A program made the translations under genes and the position numbers. From Ramlibacter alkalitolerans (lineage in GTDB: Bacteria; Pseudomonadota; Gammaproteobacteria; Burkholderiales; Burkholderiaceae_C), in contig NZ_JAEQND010000014.1 in assembly GCF_016722765.1 (NCBI RefSeq), positions 98,171 through 162,170 on the forward strand: 64,000 bases of DNA, read 5' to 3'. This document shows positions 8,763 to 19,700 of the stretch, in pieces; within the stretch, counting starts at the first letter, position 1; each line of letters begins with the position of its first letter. The notes under the pieces were generated by a model. It made no database searches and was not told the origin of the DNA. It saw nothing but the letters and a program-made list of their open reading frames with translations.

Positions 8763-9052
8763 CCGGTTTGCTGGTTAAGGAAGCGCGCTACGCGAGCTCG
8801 CGCATGCAGCGCCGTACGAAGTCTCCGAAGCTGAGAACCGGGAAATCCCGCGGTGGCTGCGGCGCACGCCGGCGGAAGGACAGGGTCGAAACGGAATCCC
8901 TGATCGCCGCGTTCTCTGTGCGCCGCATCGCGCTCGCTCTCCTCCAAATGAAGGAGACCCGTTTCCCAGCGGCCACAGACCGGCCCTGGCTTGTAAGAAG
9001 TTGTGGCGCTCGCCCCAATTCCGTGCAACCATTTACCCCGGAGGGATGGGCC

Positions 9053-10036
9053 ATGAGCGAAGTACTCAGGCTGTATCGGTACAAAGCTCTGCTTGGCGGC
9101 CGCCGCGCGTTATCCACCGAAGATCTCATGGCGAAACTGGAGATCTCGCGCGCGACGCTTAAACGCGATATCGCGAAGTTGCGGGACCAGTTCCGTCTGC
9201 CGGTCGTCTTCGACCGCGACCGCGGCGGCTACTTCCTGGATGGCGGCCATACCGACAGCGAACTCCCCGGGCTGTGGTTCAGCGACCACGAAATCCTGGC
9301 GCTGGTCACGATCCAGCAACTTCTCACGCGCTTGGCGCCCGGCCTGCTTGGCCCAAAGCTTCGTCCATTACAGGACCGCCTGACGGACATCATGGCGAAG
9401 CATGGTCTGGAGGGCGCCCAAGTCGCCAAGCGAATCCGGCTTGTTCATGCGGGCAAGCGCAGTCTGAAGATCGAAGCCTTCGAAGCCGTTGCCGCGGCCA
9501 CCATGGCGCGCAAGCGACTATTGGTCACGCACTTTAACCGCCAGACGGGCGAACGCGTGCGCCGCGAGATCTCGCCCCAGCGGCTGGTGCACTATCGGGA
9601 CAACTGGTACGTGGACGCATGGTGTCACCTGCGCGAGGACCTCCGTGCCTTCGCAATCGATGCACTCACTGAGGCCGACGTGCTCAACACGCAGGCGAAG
9701 GAGGTGAGCGAGAAGACGCTGGACCAAACCTTTGGCGGGGGCTACGGCATTTTCAATGGTGCCCCGAAGCAAATAGCCGTCTTGAAGTTTACCCCTGAGC
9801 GGGCGCGGTGGGTGCGAAGGGAGCAGTGGCATCCGGAGCAGGAAGGCCGCGATGAACCCGATGGTAGCTATGTGCTGTCCATTCCCTATTCGGACGATCG
9901 GGAGTTGCTCGGGGACATCCTCCGGTTTGGCTCCGATGTTCAGGCGTTGTCTCCGCCCGAACTGCGAGCCAAGACACAGCTCGCCCTGCTGGCGGCGGCG
10001 GGTCGCTACGTCAACGCGGAAAAAGGAAGAGTTTGA
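9053..10036 (+). CDS. WYL-domain transcriptional regulator (327 aa)
   Basis: The N-terminus (about 8-65) is a winged helix-turn-helix of the DeoR/HTH_11 type (LSTEDLMAKLEISRATLKRDI). It is followed by a WYL domain (about 150-235: RLVHYRDNWYVDAWCHLREDLRAFAIDAL) and a WCX-like C-terminus. WYL regulators sense nucleic-acid or nucleotide ligands and often control anti-phage loci such as BREX and CBASS. I chose ATG 9053 because GGAGG lies about 8 bases upstream and the HTH starts immediately; the frame extends upstream without domain support. It lies directly before dpdE in the same direction, so it is the likely regulator of the Dpd operon. Confidence 0.88.
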   Translation: MSEVLRLYRYKALLGGRRALSTEDLMAKLEISRATLKRDIAKLRDQFRLPVVFDRDRGGYFLDGGHTDSELPGLWFSDHEILALVTIQQLLTRLAPGLLGPKLRPLQDRLTDIMAKHGLEGAQVAKRIRLVHAGKRSLKIEAFEAVAAATMARKRLLVTHFNRQTGERVRREISPQRLVHYRDNWYVDAWCHLREDLRAFAIDALTEADVLNTQAKEVSEKTLDQTFGGGYGIFNGAPKQIAVLKFTPERARWVRREQWHPEQEGRDEPDGSYVLSIPYSDDRELLGDILRFGSDVQALSPPELRAKTQLALLAAAGRYVNAEKGRV

Positions 10037-10193
10037 TGTTGTTCAACCTGGGTCTGGCCGTCGTCAGAGAAATCCCAGTCTCGGTGCTTTGCAGGGCTGG
10101 TCAACGGAGCGTAGCGTTCGGAAATAAGGCCGCTCTTGGCTTGTTCTCGGTCATTTGCTGCAACGCCGATCGGCACGGTAGGAGGAGGTGAGC

Positions 10194-13100
10194 TTGGATC
10201 TTGATGGGCTGGTGCTGGTCAACCGCGACTTTGGCTACTGCAAGATCACCGCGCACACGGGAAATAGCGTCCGTGTGAAGTTCATTGGAACGAATCGGGA
10301 CGCTTGGTATGGTGTCCAGGTTGTCGCGGCGCAGAAAGACTTTAGATGGACGCCAATGCCTGCAGGGTTGAAATGCCGTGTACCTGATCGGGGCCTCTGC
10401 ACGATCATTGAGGTTCCGTTCCAGCCTTCCAGCGCTCATGGGGTGCACGAGTACCTCGTGCTCTTTGACGGCGATGCGGGCGAGACGGCCAGGCTGACCG
10501 AGCGAGAGCTGTGGCCGATTCCCGGTAGCCTCGCCGAGACTCCGCTGACCCGCCTCACCAGCCTCCAAGGCGACTCGCTGCCGAACTTCCGCGCAAGGGA
10601 GGGCCTGTTGGCGGCTTTTCAACAGGTTGATCGGGAGTCGGCAAACATTAGCGCGCTCGCTGCCAGCCGTGTCGCGCTGCTACCGCACCAAGCCTTTGTG
10701 ATCGGCACCGTCATAGACGATCCGCTCTGGCGCTACATACTCGCGGACGAAGTCGGTCTGGGCAAAACCATCGAAGCCGGCGCCATCGCGCACCAACTGC
10801 TCAGCGAGAATCCCGATGCGCGGGTTCTCGTCCTATGCCCTGGCCCGCTGTCGCGCCAGTGGTTGTGCGAAATGCATTTGTCCTTCGGCGGGCGCGCCTT
10901 CCGCCTACTTGATCTGCACGACTCGTCGAAGGTCTCCCTCAAAGCCTGGCCACTGGTGATCTCTTCATTGAAGGTGGCCGCTCGGGATTACCGTGCCCGG
11001 ATACTTGGCACGCAGTGGGACATGGTGATTGTGGATGAGGCCCACCAATTGCTGTGGAACGATGGCCATTACGGGTTGGTCGAGCAATTAGCCAGCGCTG
11101 CCCCGCGTCTGCTGTTGCTAAGTGCCGTTCCGGCACGCGAGCGCGATACAGAACTGATGCGGTTGCTACGGATGATCGAACCGGAACGCTACTGCGAGGG
11201 CAGTCCAGTAGTGGACCAATTCTCGACACTGTATGCAGCACAGTCCACGATTGGTCGGAGGCTTCGGATAGTCTCTCGTCAGCTTGACGACTCTGAGGAT
11301 GTTGATCACGAACAACTCCAGAACGACGTGCATCGACTGTTGTCCATTGACGTGCTTCGGGAGGATGCGGATCTGCGCAACTTGGAGCGATTAGCGCAGG
11401 CGACTCAAGAAACCGCGGGCAGACTGCTTTGCTATCGACAGCTGGTCGACGAGGTGGTCTCGCGCTACCGCATAAGCCGACGGATTCTCAAGAATCGCCG
11501 TGCTCGCCTGGTCGACGCTGAATTGCTGCACGGAGTCCCCCGCGCACTCATCACCGAGATCTACGAGCCGTCCGCGCTCGAGGCCCGGATCGCAGCCGAG
11601 GCGCTCGACCTGTTGTCCTCCCTGGCCAGCAGTTCAAGTTTAGATGCGCTTCAAGTCCTGTTCCGGAAGGTCGCACAGTCACTGTGCGATCCGGTCGGTC
11701 TCTACGAGATCGCGAACGCTTTGGTTGCGGGTGACGGCGGGACCAAGGTGGACATGCGGATCTTCGATGCCAATGCAGCCTTCGACTACGACGAACAGGA
11801 TGCGGTGCTTGGAGGCTGCGCCGATGTCTTCGCGCCCGAACTCGACCCGTCCCGGCTGACTCGCTGGGTGAGCCTGCTGCGTGCCGCCATCGAAGTGCCG
11901 GAGCAGGCCCGAATCATGGCCTTGAAGGCCTGCCTGAGGCGACTCTTAGCCGAGGGATCCCGCAAGCTGCTCGTATTCGCTGGAACATTTGGCGCCGCCG
12001 AGTACGTGGCCGAGTCGTTGACTGCGGACTTCGGCAACGAGGCCGTTGCGTCATTCCGGCATGACCTGCATGACGACGAGAAGGAAAAGCAGGTCGCCCG
12101 CTTTAAGCGCGACGCGCAGTGCTGCATTCTAGTGTCCGATGAGTCCGGCGGCGAAGGTCGGAACTTCCAGTTCGCGGACGTGCTTGTGCACTTCGATCTT
12201 CCTTGGTCGGTTTCGGCGATGGAGCAGCGCATCGGAAGATTGGACCGGATCGGGCGCGATCGGCCCGTCCGCTCGTTCGTGATCTGCCCCGCCGGGGGCC
12301 TCGAAGAGGCATGGCTGCACTGCCTAGACCAGGGCTTCGGCGTGTTCACACGCTCGATCAGCGGGCTGGAATTCATGCTTCATGCCACGGAACGACTTGC
12401 CGTGAAGACCGCGGTCGAGGGAGGGCCTGCGGCACTGGCCGACATGATCCCGGGTATCAGAGAGGCGAGTGAACGGGAACGTGCCACCGACGACGCCGAA
12501 GCCTTGACCGATGCGGCTTCGTTCCGCCGCACGAGTCTCTACCTGCGGGCCACCGAGAGTCGGGCTGACGAGATGCTCGAGAAGTCGGTTCCCTCATACC
12601 TGCGTGCAATCGGCCGTGGAGATGCGGCCAGGCGGGTGACGGATGACAAGGACCCAAACCTCAGGATCTGGCGTCTGAGGCCGGAGGAGGTTACGGACTA
12701 CAAGCTGGTCGGACTGGAACGACAGGGCGAGATTCCCCTAAAAGATTGCCATGGCACGTTCTCGCGTTCAGTCGCGCGAGACAGGCCCGATTTGGACTTC
12801 TTCGGAATCGGCCACCCTGTGGTTGACGCGTTAGCTGTAGCGATCAGGCAGCACATTCGAGGACGCTCGCTGATGGTCCGCATCGAAACCGACACGGTGA
12901 CACCTGGATTGATCCTGCTTTCAGCATGGAGGGTGGTGCGGTTCACGTCAGAGGGAACTGAGAGCCTCACCGAACGGGCCTTGCGCTTAGTGCGTGGTCG
13001 GGTCGTCTGGGGGGCGGTAGATTTGGAGACCGGGGAAGAGTTTGATGCTGCGATTGCCAGCAGGCTTGCGGCGGAACTAAGCAGTGAGGAGGCTGTTACC

Positions 13101-13412
13101 CATGACATGGCGCGCGACCAAGTGATTGAACTGGTAAGCCCTGTGCAACGTTCATGGTCTGCCACCTTAAACGCCTTGATGGCGCGTGCAGCAGCGAAGG
13201 CCTTGGAGGCCTACAAGGCGAGGTACGGGGAAGCGGATGCGTCCTTCTGCGAGCAATTGTTGACAGAGGCCAAGGCCGTGGCCCGGACGCGATTGGACGA
13301 AGGGGACGAATATGCACAAGCTGTATCCGCGACACTGGACGCGATTCAGCGCGCGGTACTTGAATCGGATGTGCTCTGCCTATTAAAGGTCGATCCACTG
13401 CCGCAGCCATGA
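10194..13412 (+). CDS. dpdE: DpdE, SNF2-type DNA helicase/ATPase of the Dpd system
   Basis: This 1072-residue SNF2/RapA-like helicase has Walker A in ADEVGLGKTIEAG (about 184-196), the DEAH box in VDEAHQLL (about 280) and a C-terminal helicase lobe with GGEGRNFQFAD then QRIGRLDRIGR (about 650-690). A 350-residue C-terminal region has no recognisable domain. It matches DpdE of the 7-deazaguanine DNA modification/restriction system in length, domain type and neighbours. TTG 10194 is preferred because AGGAGG sits 5 bases before it; a GTG at 10188 overlaps that site. It overlaps dpdF by 4 bases. Its presumed role is DNA translocation in the restriction arm. Confidence 0.85.
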   Translation: MDLDGLVLVNRDFGYCKITAHTGNSVRVKFIGTNRDAWYGVQVVAAQKDFRWTPMPAGLKCRVPDRGLCTIIEVPFQPSSAHGVHEYLVLFDGDAGETARLTERELWPIPGSLAETPLTRLTSLQGDSLPNFRAREGLLAAFQQVDRESANISALAASRVALLPHQAFVIGTVIDDPLWRYILADEVGLGKTIEAGAIAHQLLSENPDARVLVLCPGPLSRQWLCEMHLSFGGRAFRLLDLHDSSKVSLKAWPLVISSLKVAARDYRARILGTQWDMVIVDEAHQLLWNDGHYGLVEQLASAAPRLLLLSAVPARERDTELMRLLRMIEPERYCEGSPVVDQFSTLYAAQSTIGRRLRIVSRQLDDSEDVDHEQLQNDVHRLLSIDVLREDADLRNLERLAQATQETAGRLLCYRQLVDEVVSRYRISRRILKNRRARLVDAELLHGVPRALITEIYEPSALEARIAAEALDLLSSLASSSSLDALQVLFRKVAQSLCDPVGLYEIANALVAGDGGTKVDMRIFDANAAFDYDEQDAVLGGCADVFAPELDPSRLTRWVSLLRAAIEVPEQARIMALKACLRRLLAEGSRKLLVFAGTFGAAEYVAESLTADFGNEAVASFRHDLHDDEKEKQVARFKRDAQCCILVSDESGGEGRNFQFADVLVHFDLPWSVSAMEQRIGRLDRIGRDRPVRSFVICPAGGLEEAWLHCLDQGFGVFTRSISGLEFMLHATERLAVKTAVEGGPAALADMIPGIREASERERATDDAEALTDAASFRRTSLYLRATESRADEMLEKSVPSYLRAIGRGDAARRVTDDKDPNLRIWRLRPEEVTDYKLVGLERQGEIPLKDCHGTFSRSVARDRPDLDFFGIGHPVVDALAVAIRQHIRGRSLMVRIETDTVTPGLILLSAWRVVRFTSEGTESLTERALRLVRGRVVWGAVDLETGEEFDAAIASRLAAELSSEEAVTHDMARDQVIELVSPVQRSWSATLNALMARAAAKALEAYKARYGEADASFCEQLLTEAKAVARTRLDEGDEYAQAVSATLDAIQRAVLESDVLCLLKVDPLPQP

Positions 13413-15853
13413 TCGTTTCTCATATCCTTGGACACCTTCTCCAGTTCGGTCAAGTACCGGCCTGGTACGCCGCAAGCGATTTCGCAGGTCCGGGGGGCCA
13501 TGCCATCCGGCGGCTCGTTGCTGCCATGCGCGCCGGTGCCAGCGGCCCCGATTGGGCCGTGCTCGTGCGCCAGTGTCTGCGCCGATTGCCGGATAGCGAG
13601 CGGGTGTTGGTAAAGCGACTCAATGGAACGACGGAGGCGCTTCTCCGTGACGTCGATGTGCGCCAGGAGTTCGATGGCACCTTAGTTGCCGAGCCTTACC
13701 GGCCCGACTGGGTAGCCGAATTGGGCGACCAGGCCCTGGATAGACCTCGTGCGGAGGCGGCCGATGCGGCTCCGCCTGTGGCGGGGGAGCCCTGGCTGCG
13801 CCATCTGCTCGGCAAAAGCGCTTGGAAGTCTCATGCGCAGCGGGAAGCTACGTGGCAGGCCTTGAACGCACCTGTGAACTCGACGCTTCTAGTTGGCTTG
13901 CCGACAGGCTCCGGCAAGAGCCTGGTCTACCAATGCTGTGCGGCTTTCGAGACCGGCCTGACCGTGTTGGTGGTACCAACGATTGCGTTGGGCATCGACC
14001 AACTCGCTGCCGTTCGCGAACTTCCCTTCGCACAAGCCTATGAGCCGATGTTCTACACGTCGGACCAGGATGCGCAGGCCGTGCTCGAGGCCGTGCAGTC
14101 GAGACGCTGCCGGCTGCTTATAACCTCTCCGGAAGCCATCGTCGCCGGCCGGTTGGCAGGCCCTCTGCGAAGTCACGCGCAGGATGGTTTCCTGCGTCGT
14201 CTCGTGGTCGACGAGGCTCATCTTATCGAGTCATGGGGGGCCGACTTTCGAGTCGAGTTTCAGTTGCTCGGCGCTGTGTTGCGCGAATGGCGGGCCCTGG
14301 CCCCGTCGGGTGTCAGGGTGTTGCTATTGTCGGCTACCTTCTCGCCCTCGACCCCTCCGATGCTTCGGGACATGTTCGCCGGAGGCGACGTGGCCTGGGA
14401 AGCGCACATCGTCCAGCGCCTGCGGCCCGAGATTCACTACTTCGCCGTGCCAGACTGGGTCCACCCTGAAGAGCAGGTACAGCGGGTGAGCGAGGCGTTG
14501 CGCCGCCTTCCCCGGCCTGCCATCCTCTACGTCACCGAAATCGATAGCGCGCGCGAGTGGGGTGAGCACTTCCGCAGCGCCGGCTTCGTCCGCTTCCGCG
14601 TTTTTCACGGTGACACACGTGGTCCCGAACGCCAAGCCATTATGAAGGCTTGGCGGAACGACGAACTCGACCTCGTCGTGGCCACCTCCGCATTCGGCAT
14701 GGGGGTGGACAAGCCCGACGTCAAAGCGGTGGTGCACGCATGCTTTCCTGAAGGCATCGACCGCTTCTATCAAGAGGTCGGACGGGGGGGGCGCGACGGA
14801 GAGCCCTGCGTCTCGTTATTAGTACCCAAGCGCCGCGACGAACGCATCGCACGCACAATGGGCCCAACGCTGCTCAAGGATGCCGAGAAGGTAAACGGCC
14901 GATGGCGCGCGATGTGGCATTCCCGTGAGACCGTGGCCGATGCGGATGACAGGTCGACGGTCAAATTTCGAATCAGGACAGATGTCCAACCGGAACATCG
15001 ATTCGGCAGACAAAGCTTCAGTGAGAACGAGCGCTGGAACAAGCGACTTCTGCTGATGATGGATCGTGCTGGCCTTATCCGCATCGAATCCCTCGGGTGG
15101 GAGCGCCGGCAGGAGGACGCTGATTCGGTCAAGTGGGCCGTGGTCCGTCCCTTTACCTCAACACTGCAGATGGAGAGTGGGCTGTCGGAGATGCTTACAG
15201 AAATGCGCGCACGTGAGATCTTGTCCATTCAGCGATCTGTGGACGCGCTGGTCCGATATTTCCACAGGGAACGGGCGGTATGCCGCGAACTCAGGACGCA
15301 CTACGGGCCGGAAACTTCACGGAGTTGCGGATCTTGTGCTTTGTGCCGAAGCCATCGTGAGCGTCCCGCGGGGATGGGATCGCTCGAACTCGATGAGGAA
15401 CTCACTGTCACGAGCCCGGCAGTACAGGTGGTCCAGGCTCCTGCGCTAAGCGACCCTAATTCACGATCTGAACTGGTGCGAGCGCTCCGCCAGGTTCTAC
15501 AGAGCCACCGGGTCGACCGTTTCTTGATGGGATCCGTAAATCGCCCAGCGCTCGAGGCGCTACTCGAGCATGCCGATGACGGCGCACGTCCGTATCGGAT
15601 CGACGAATTGGGGCAGAAACCCACACCGCATGTTCGGCCACACGAAGCAGTGGTCGTCCTTCACGTAGGCACCATCGATGAGGGTGCAGGCATCTACAAC
15701 CGAAGAGGCCGCTGGGTTGCGCATTGGCTGTTGGGGGGCACAATTGAACACATTCCGGGGCGTTGGCCCTTCCTGCACGAGTACGGCGCGCTGGCGTATC
15801 CGGGTGTGGATGGACTGAGTCAGTGGCTTAACCGTAGCGATGTTTGCACTTAG
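13409..15853 (+). CDS. dpdF: DpdF, RecQ-like helicase of the Dpd system
   Basis: This 814-residue superfamily 2 helicase has Walker A in PTGSGKSLVYQC (about 164), DEAH in VVDEAHLIESWG (about 268), SATF motif III, and a RecQ-style motif VI in QEVGRGGRDGEP (about 453). A Cys cluster near 640 (CGSCALC after CRELRTHYG) resembles the zinc-binding region of RecQ helicases. The 100-residue N-terminal part and the last 150 residues are Dpd-specific. It starts inside the dpdE stop (ATGA). It probably unwinds or moves along incoming unmodified DNA with DpdE and DpdJ. Confidence 0.85.
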   Translation: MIVSHILGHLLQFGQVPAWYAASDFAGPGGHAIRRLVAAMRAGASGPDWAVLVRQCLRRLPDSERVLVKRLNGTTEALLRDVDVRQEFDGTLVAEPYRPDWVAELGDQALDRPRAEAADAAPPVAGEPWLRHLLGKSAWKSHAQREATWQALNAPVNSTLLVGLPTGSGKSLVYQCCAAFETGLTVLVVPTIALGIDQLAAVRELPFAQAYEPMFYTSDQDAQAVLEAVQSRRCRLLITSPEAIVAGRLAGPLRSHAQDGFLRRLVVDEAHLIESWGADFRVEFQLLGAVLREWRALAPSGVRVLLLSATFSPSTPPMLRDMFAGGDVAWEAHIVQRLRPEIHYFAVPDWVHPEEQVQRVSEALRRLPRPAILYVTEIDSAREWGEHFRSAGFVRFRVFHGDTRGPERQAIMKAWRNDELDLVVATSAFGMGVDKPDVKAVVHACFPEGIDRFYQEVGRGGRDGEPCVSLLVPKRRDERIARTMGPTLLKDAEKVNGRWRAMWHSRETVADADDRSTVKFRIRTDVQPEHRFGRQSFSENERWNKRLLLMMDRAGLIRIESLGWERRQEDADSVKWAVVRPFTSTLQMESGLSEMLTEMRAREILSIQRSVDALVRYFHRERAVCRELRTHYGPETSRSCGSCALCRSHRERPAGMGSLELDEELTVTSPAVQVVQAPALSDPNSRSELVRALRQVLQSHRVDRFLMGSVNRPALEALLEHADDGARPYRIDELGQKPTPHVRPHEAVVVLHVGTIDEGAGIYNRRGRWVAHWLLGGTIEHIPGRWPFLHEYGALAYPGVDGLSQWLNRSDVCT

Positions 15854-15871
15854 GCGTTCATCCGACAGACC

Positions 15872-16747
15872 ATGTTCACAGACAACCCAACGATCCCGGC
15901 TCAGCTTGAAGTATTGCTGGACGTGGTTCATGCAATGCGTCAGCGCAAGTGCAGCGCCGAGGCCCTCCGCCACTTGATCCAACCTGAGGGGCTACCGGGC
16001 GTAAAGCCCAACAGTGCGCAAGTAGACAACCACTTAGCCGCGGCAAGAGAACTCGAGTTGGTGAAGGCCGACGAGAACCAGGACATCCGTCTGACCTATT
16101 CATTTCGAGGTGAGCATAGGGCCAAGCCAGCCATTCTGGCCGCCTTTGATTGCATCGCACTCGCCAATGCCAACGTGGAGAAATGGGCGGGGCGTTTCTA
16201 TGCTTACATGATCGCGCAGGAGGACGACTTCAACGGTGGCCAGGCCGCGGTTGAAGCGTTCGCCAACAAATTCATGGTGGACCTGCCCTCCAGCGTCGAC
16301 AAAGGCAATCCGATGAACCTGGAAAAACATCGGGCGTTGATGCGTTGGTATCCATATGTTGGCATGGGTTGGGTGGACCCTTCTGGTGCGTTCAATGCGG
16401 ACCCTACCGAGCGGCTACGTCGCGCCCTTCCCGTAATCTGGGAAGACGAGCGAAAGCTCGATGCCCAGGAATTTATGGATCGTATGGGCCGTGCCTGCCC
16501 GGAGTTAGATGGAGGTGCGCTGTTCAACGAGGTGACCGAGGCATTGTTTTCTGCTTCGGCGCGACAGTGCACACAGGCCCTCGCCACCGCGCTTCGCAGG
16601 CTCCACGACGAGGGGGTATTGCGGCTGCATTGCCCGTCCGACAGTAAAGGCTGGAGCCTTGATAGGGCGGGACAAAGCCAAGTGACCGGTGAAGCCTCGA
16701 ACCGCTTCGACGCGGTCGAGCGGGTTGGACGGAGGTCCAAGGCATGA
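15872..16747 (+). CDS. dpdG: DpdG, Dpd system protein
   Basis: This is a 291-residue soluble protein without a motif I can name. It is assigned as DpdG from length and its place between a DpdF and a DpdH ATPase. The N-terminal 80 residues look like a winged helix (LLDVVHAMRQRKCSAEALRHL ... NHLAAARELELV), and a second such unit is possible near 210-265. A DNA-binding role in the restriction complex is therefore plausible but inferred. ATG 15872 follows the dpdF stop by 18 bases, and the 3' end overlaps dpdH by 4 bases. Confidence 0.75.
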   Translation: MFTDNPTIPAQLEVLLDVVHAMRQRKCSAEALRHLIQPEGLPGVKPNSAQVDNHLAAARELELVKADENQDIRLTYSFRGEHRAKPAILAAFDCIALANANVEKWAGRFYAYMIAQEDDFNGGQAAVEAFANKFMVDLPSSVDKGNPMNLEKHRALMRWYPYVGMGWVDPSGAFNADPTERLRRALPVIWEDERKLDAQEFMDRMGRACPELDGGALFNEVTEALFSASARQCTQALATALRRLHDEGVLRLHCPSDSKGWSLDRAGQSQVTGEASNRFDAVERVGRRSKA

Positions 16748-19700
16748 GACTAGACAGACAGCCCGCGAAGCCAGGAGACATCTGTTGGGACTCCGCGTAC
16801 GCGACGCGGATGCTCTCTCCCATCTCGCAGGTGGGCGTCGATGCGACTGACTGGTTCCTCGCGACGCATTCGCCTATCACTTGCGAGGACTCCGCTGGGC
16901 CAGTGGAGCAGCAGGATCTTTTCGAGGAACTTTTCGCCGCTTCCAAGCCCGAGACACTGGTCATCGTCAAAGGCGAGCACGGCGCCGGCAAGTCGCAATT
17001 GATCAACTGGCTCAAGCTGCGCTTTGATGATGCGCTCGCTCATGGCGAACATCCGGGGGTGGGGAAACGGCGCCTTAGGTCTGTCCTGATCCGCCGTCGG
17101 TCGGGTAGCCTCAAAGACGCGCTGGAGCAACTCGTTGAGCAACTGCCTGAGTACGAACGCTACCTGGCCAAGATCCAAGCGGCGATCGCTGGCGTGTCCG
17201 GAGAGGCGGCAAAGCGTCGCCTCTATACCGAGATGCAACACTGCCTCCTTGCCACACGCGATGCAACGCACAAAAAATTGAAGGCCTTAGACGAGGTATT
17301 TAACGCCAACGCCACTGTGGCTTGGCTTTGTCGCAAAGGTGGGGCGATTGACCGCAACATTCGACGCTTGACCGAAGAGAGCGACGTGGCCGCGCGCGAG
17401 GCGCTGCCACCCTTTACTGACGAGGACTTCGACTTCCCCGCAAATGCGCGGTTCGGATTCGACGACGATCTCGCTGACCGGTTGTCGGACGATGAGGCAT
17501 TGAGGCGCGATGCCGCGACAAGAGCGACCGAACATTTGCGCCAGGCTATCGCGGGGCTTACCGGACTTCGGGGCCACACGCTCAATGAGATCTTCCGACA
17601 AATTCGGGAGGAGATGCAGCGTCAAGGCGAAGCCTTGGCACTCTTCGTCGAGGATGTCTCTACGCTGTCTGTCCTTGATGAGGAATTGATCAACGCGCTG
17701 CAACCCCTTAACGATCCTGCGTTGTGTCCGCTCCTCAGTGTATTGGGCATGACTGTGCCGGCCTTCAATCGACTGCCGGACAACCTGCGAGGGCGCACCG
17801 ACCGCGTGCTTGAGATCTTGCCGCAAGCTAGCCTCACGACATCCGAAGCCGGTGGCGACGCGACAGACCGCTTTGTTGCGCGCTACTTGAACGGACTTCG
17901 AGTAGGACCGCAACAGGTGCACGTCCTCGGTGACGACGTCCGACACTATGGTGACCAGCGCCACAGTGCGTGCGAGGAGTGCGCGTTGAAGTCGAAGTGT
18001 TTTGAGGCTTTCGGCGCCGTGCGTTTCGGCGAGGCCGAAGTCGGTCTCTACCCTTTGTCGCCAGGAGCTGCGAGGCGCCTGCTATCGGGTCTGACTGATA
18101 CGAAGCTCTTGACACCCCGAACGCTACTGCAGTTCGTCGTGCTGCGACTGTTAGGCGGCATGGCCAAGGAATCCCGAAGCGTCAATCTGGGTATGTCCAT
18201 AGAACCGCGATCTCCGCGGGATCTCCTCGTCGAGCAGGACCGGATGCTGATCGGATGGACTGCGGACCAAAAAGGTCGGATACCGTTTCTGCTGTATTAC
18301 TGGACAGGTTCTGAGACCCTTGCGGGCGGCGCAACTTCCCTATCCCCGATGCTCCCATGGTTCGGGCATCCACCCTTCAGTCAGGGGACGGCCCCGAGAC
18401 CTTCGCCTGTGAGGCCCCAAGCCCCCGAACCGAAGCCCCGGGTCCCTCTGGTGCCTGAGGTGTCAAGTAAGTACACGGAGGCCATCAATCGATTGCAGGC
18501 CTGGTTTCGACTGGAGCGCCCTCTCGAGGGAGACTCAGACTTCCGCAAAATGTTGGCGGCGGTCATTACTCAATCTCTCCCTCTTGATGATGTACGCGAA
18601 CCGTCCGATCGGATCAGGCGCGCTTCCGGGTCAATCGATGCCTCTAACATCGAGATTGAGGGCATGATCCGAAAGCCGAGTGTGGCGAGCAAGGCCCGCT
18701 TTAGCTTCAGCAGGTCTGAGGAGATCTTTCAGTTGCTCACGGACCTCTCCGCGTTCGAGCACCTTGGTCGGAAATCGTGGCGCTTCCCTGGTGGGGAGGA
18801 CGCGCGACGGCGCTATGGAACATGGCTTGCGAACAATGCCGACAAACTCATCCGCAGCTTCGATTTCAGCTCGTCCAAACCGGCTGATGCTATCCGAGTC
18901 GGCATTCGCTTCCTGCACTTGGCGTACAGGTTCTCAAATCGTAAGGACCTCCCACCCGACAAGGCGGGGGCGGTCGAGGCAATCGTCTCCTTCAAGCCTA
19001 CTCCGGCCCTAACTCTTACGGCGTCAACGCAAGAACTTGCCGCCAGCCTTCCGCAACGGGTGCAGGAAATCCGCGACTTTATCGTGGAAGAGCAGGCCGT
19101 CCGGCAGGGTACGGGCGGTATCAACTTCATCGATCCGCGTCCATTCATCGAGCACCTATCGGCCCCGCCGGAAGACCTCTCGCTAGGAGAGATCGACGCG
19201 GCCAAGACAGTCACCGACTATCCAGCCATCGGTCGCCTAATTGCATCTAAGTGGGCAAAGCTGGATGAGGTGCTGGGAGAGGAGCAACGGGCGCTCTACC
19301 GTCTAACCTATTCGCTCGAACCGCTTCTGCGGGCATGGGGACTGTCGACTGGATCGATACCGGATGCGCTGCGCGAGTACCTCGAGGGCGCGCGAGCCGT
19401 CATCAAGGCCTGCGAGGCTGCCGGTCAGTCTTTGGGCGATTCGGGACTGCAAAACCAGATCCGCGACTTGGCGCCCGCAGTCGTCTCGCGATACGTGTTG
19501 GCCATCGAAGACGCCATCAAGGTGTTGGAAGCTGAACCCGTGTCCGTGTTGAACCTGGATATTGCGTCTGTCAAAGACACGGTCGACTTCGTTTCGCGCG
19601 CTGACAACGCAATTCAGCGCCTGCAACAGACTCTCGCCGAACGCCTGTCTGAGGTGCTGACGGAGGAAGAGGTAGAGATGGATCGGAATAACGCATTGTC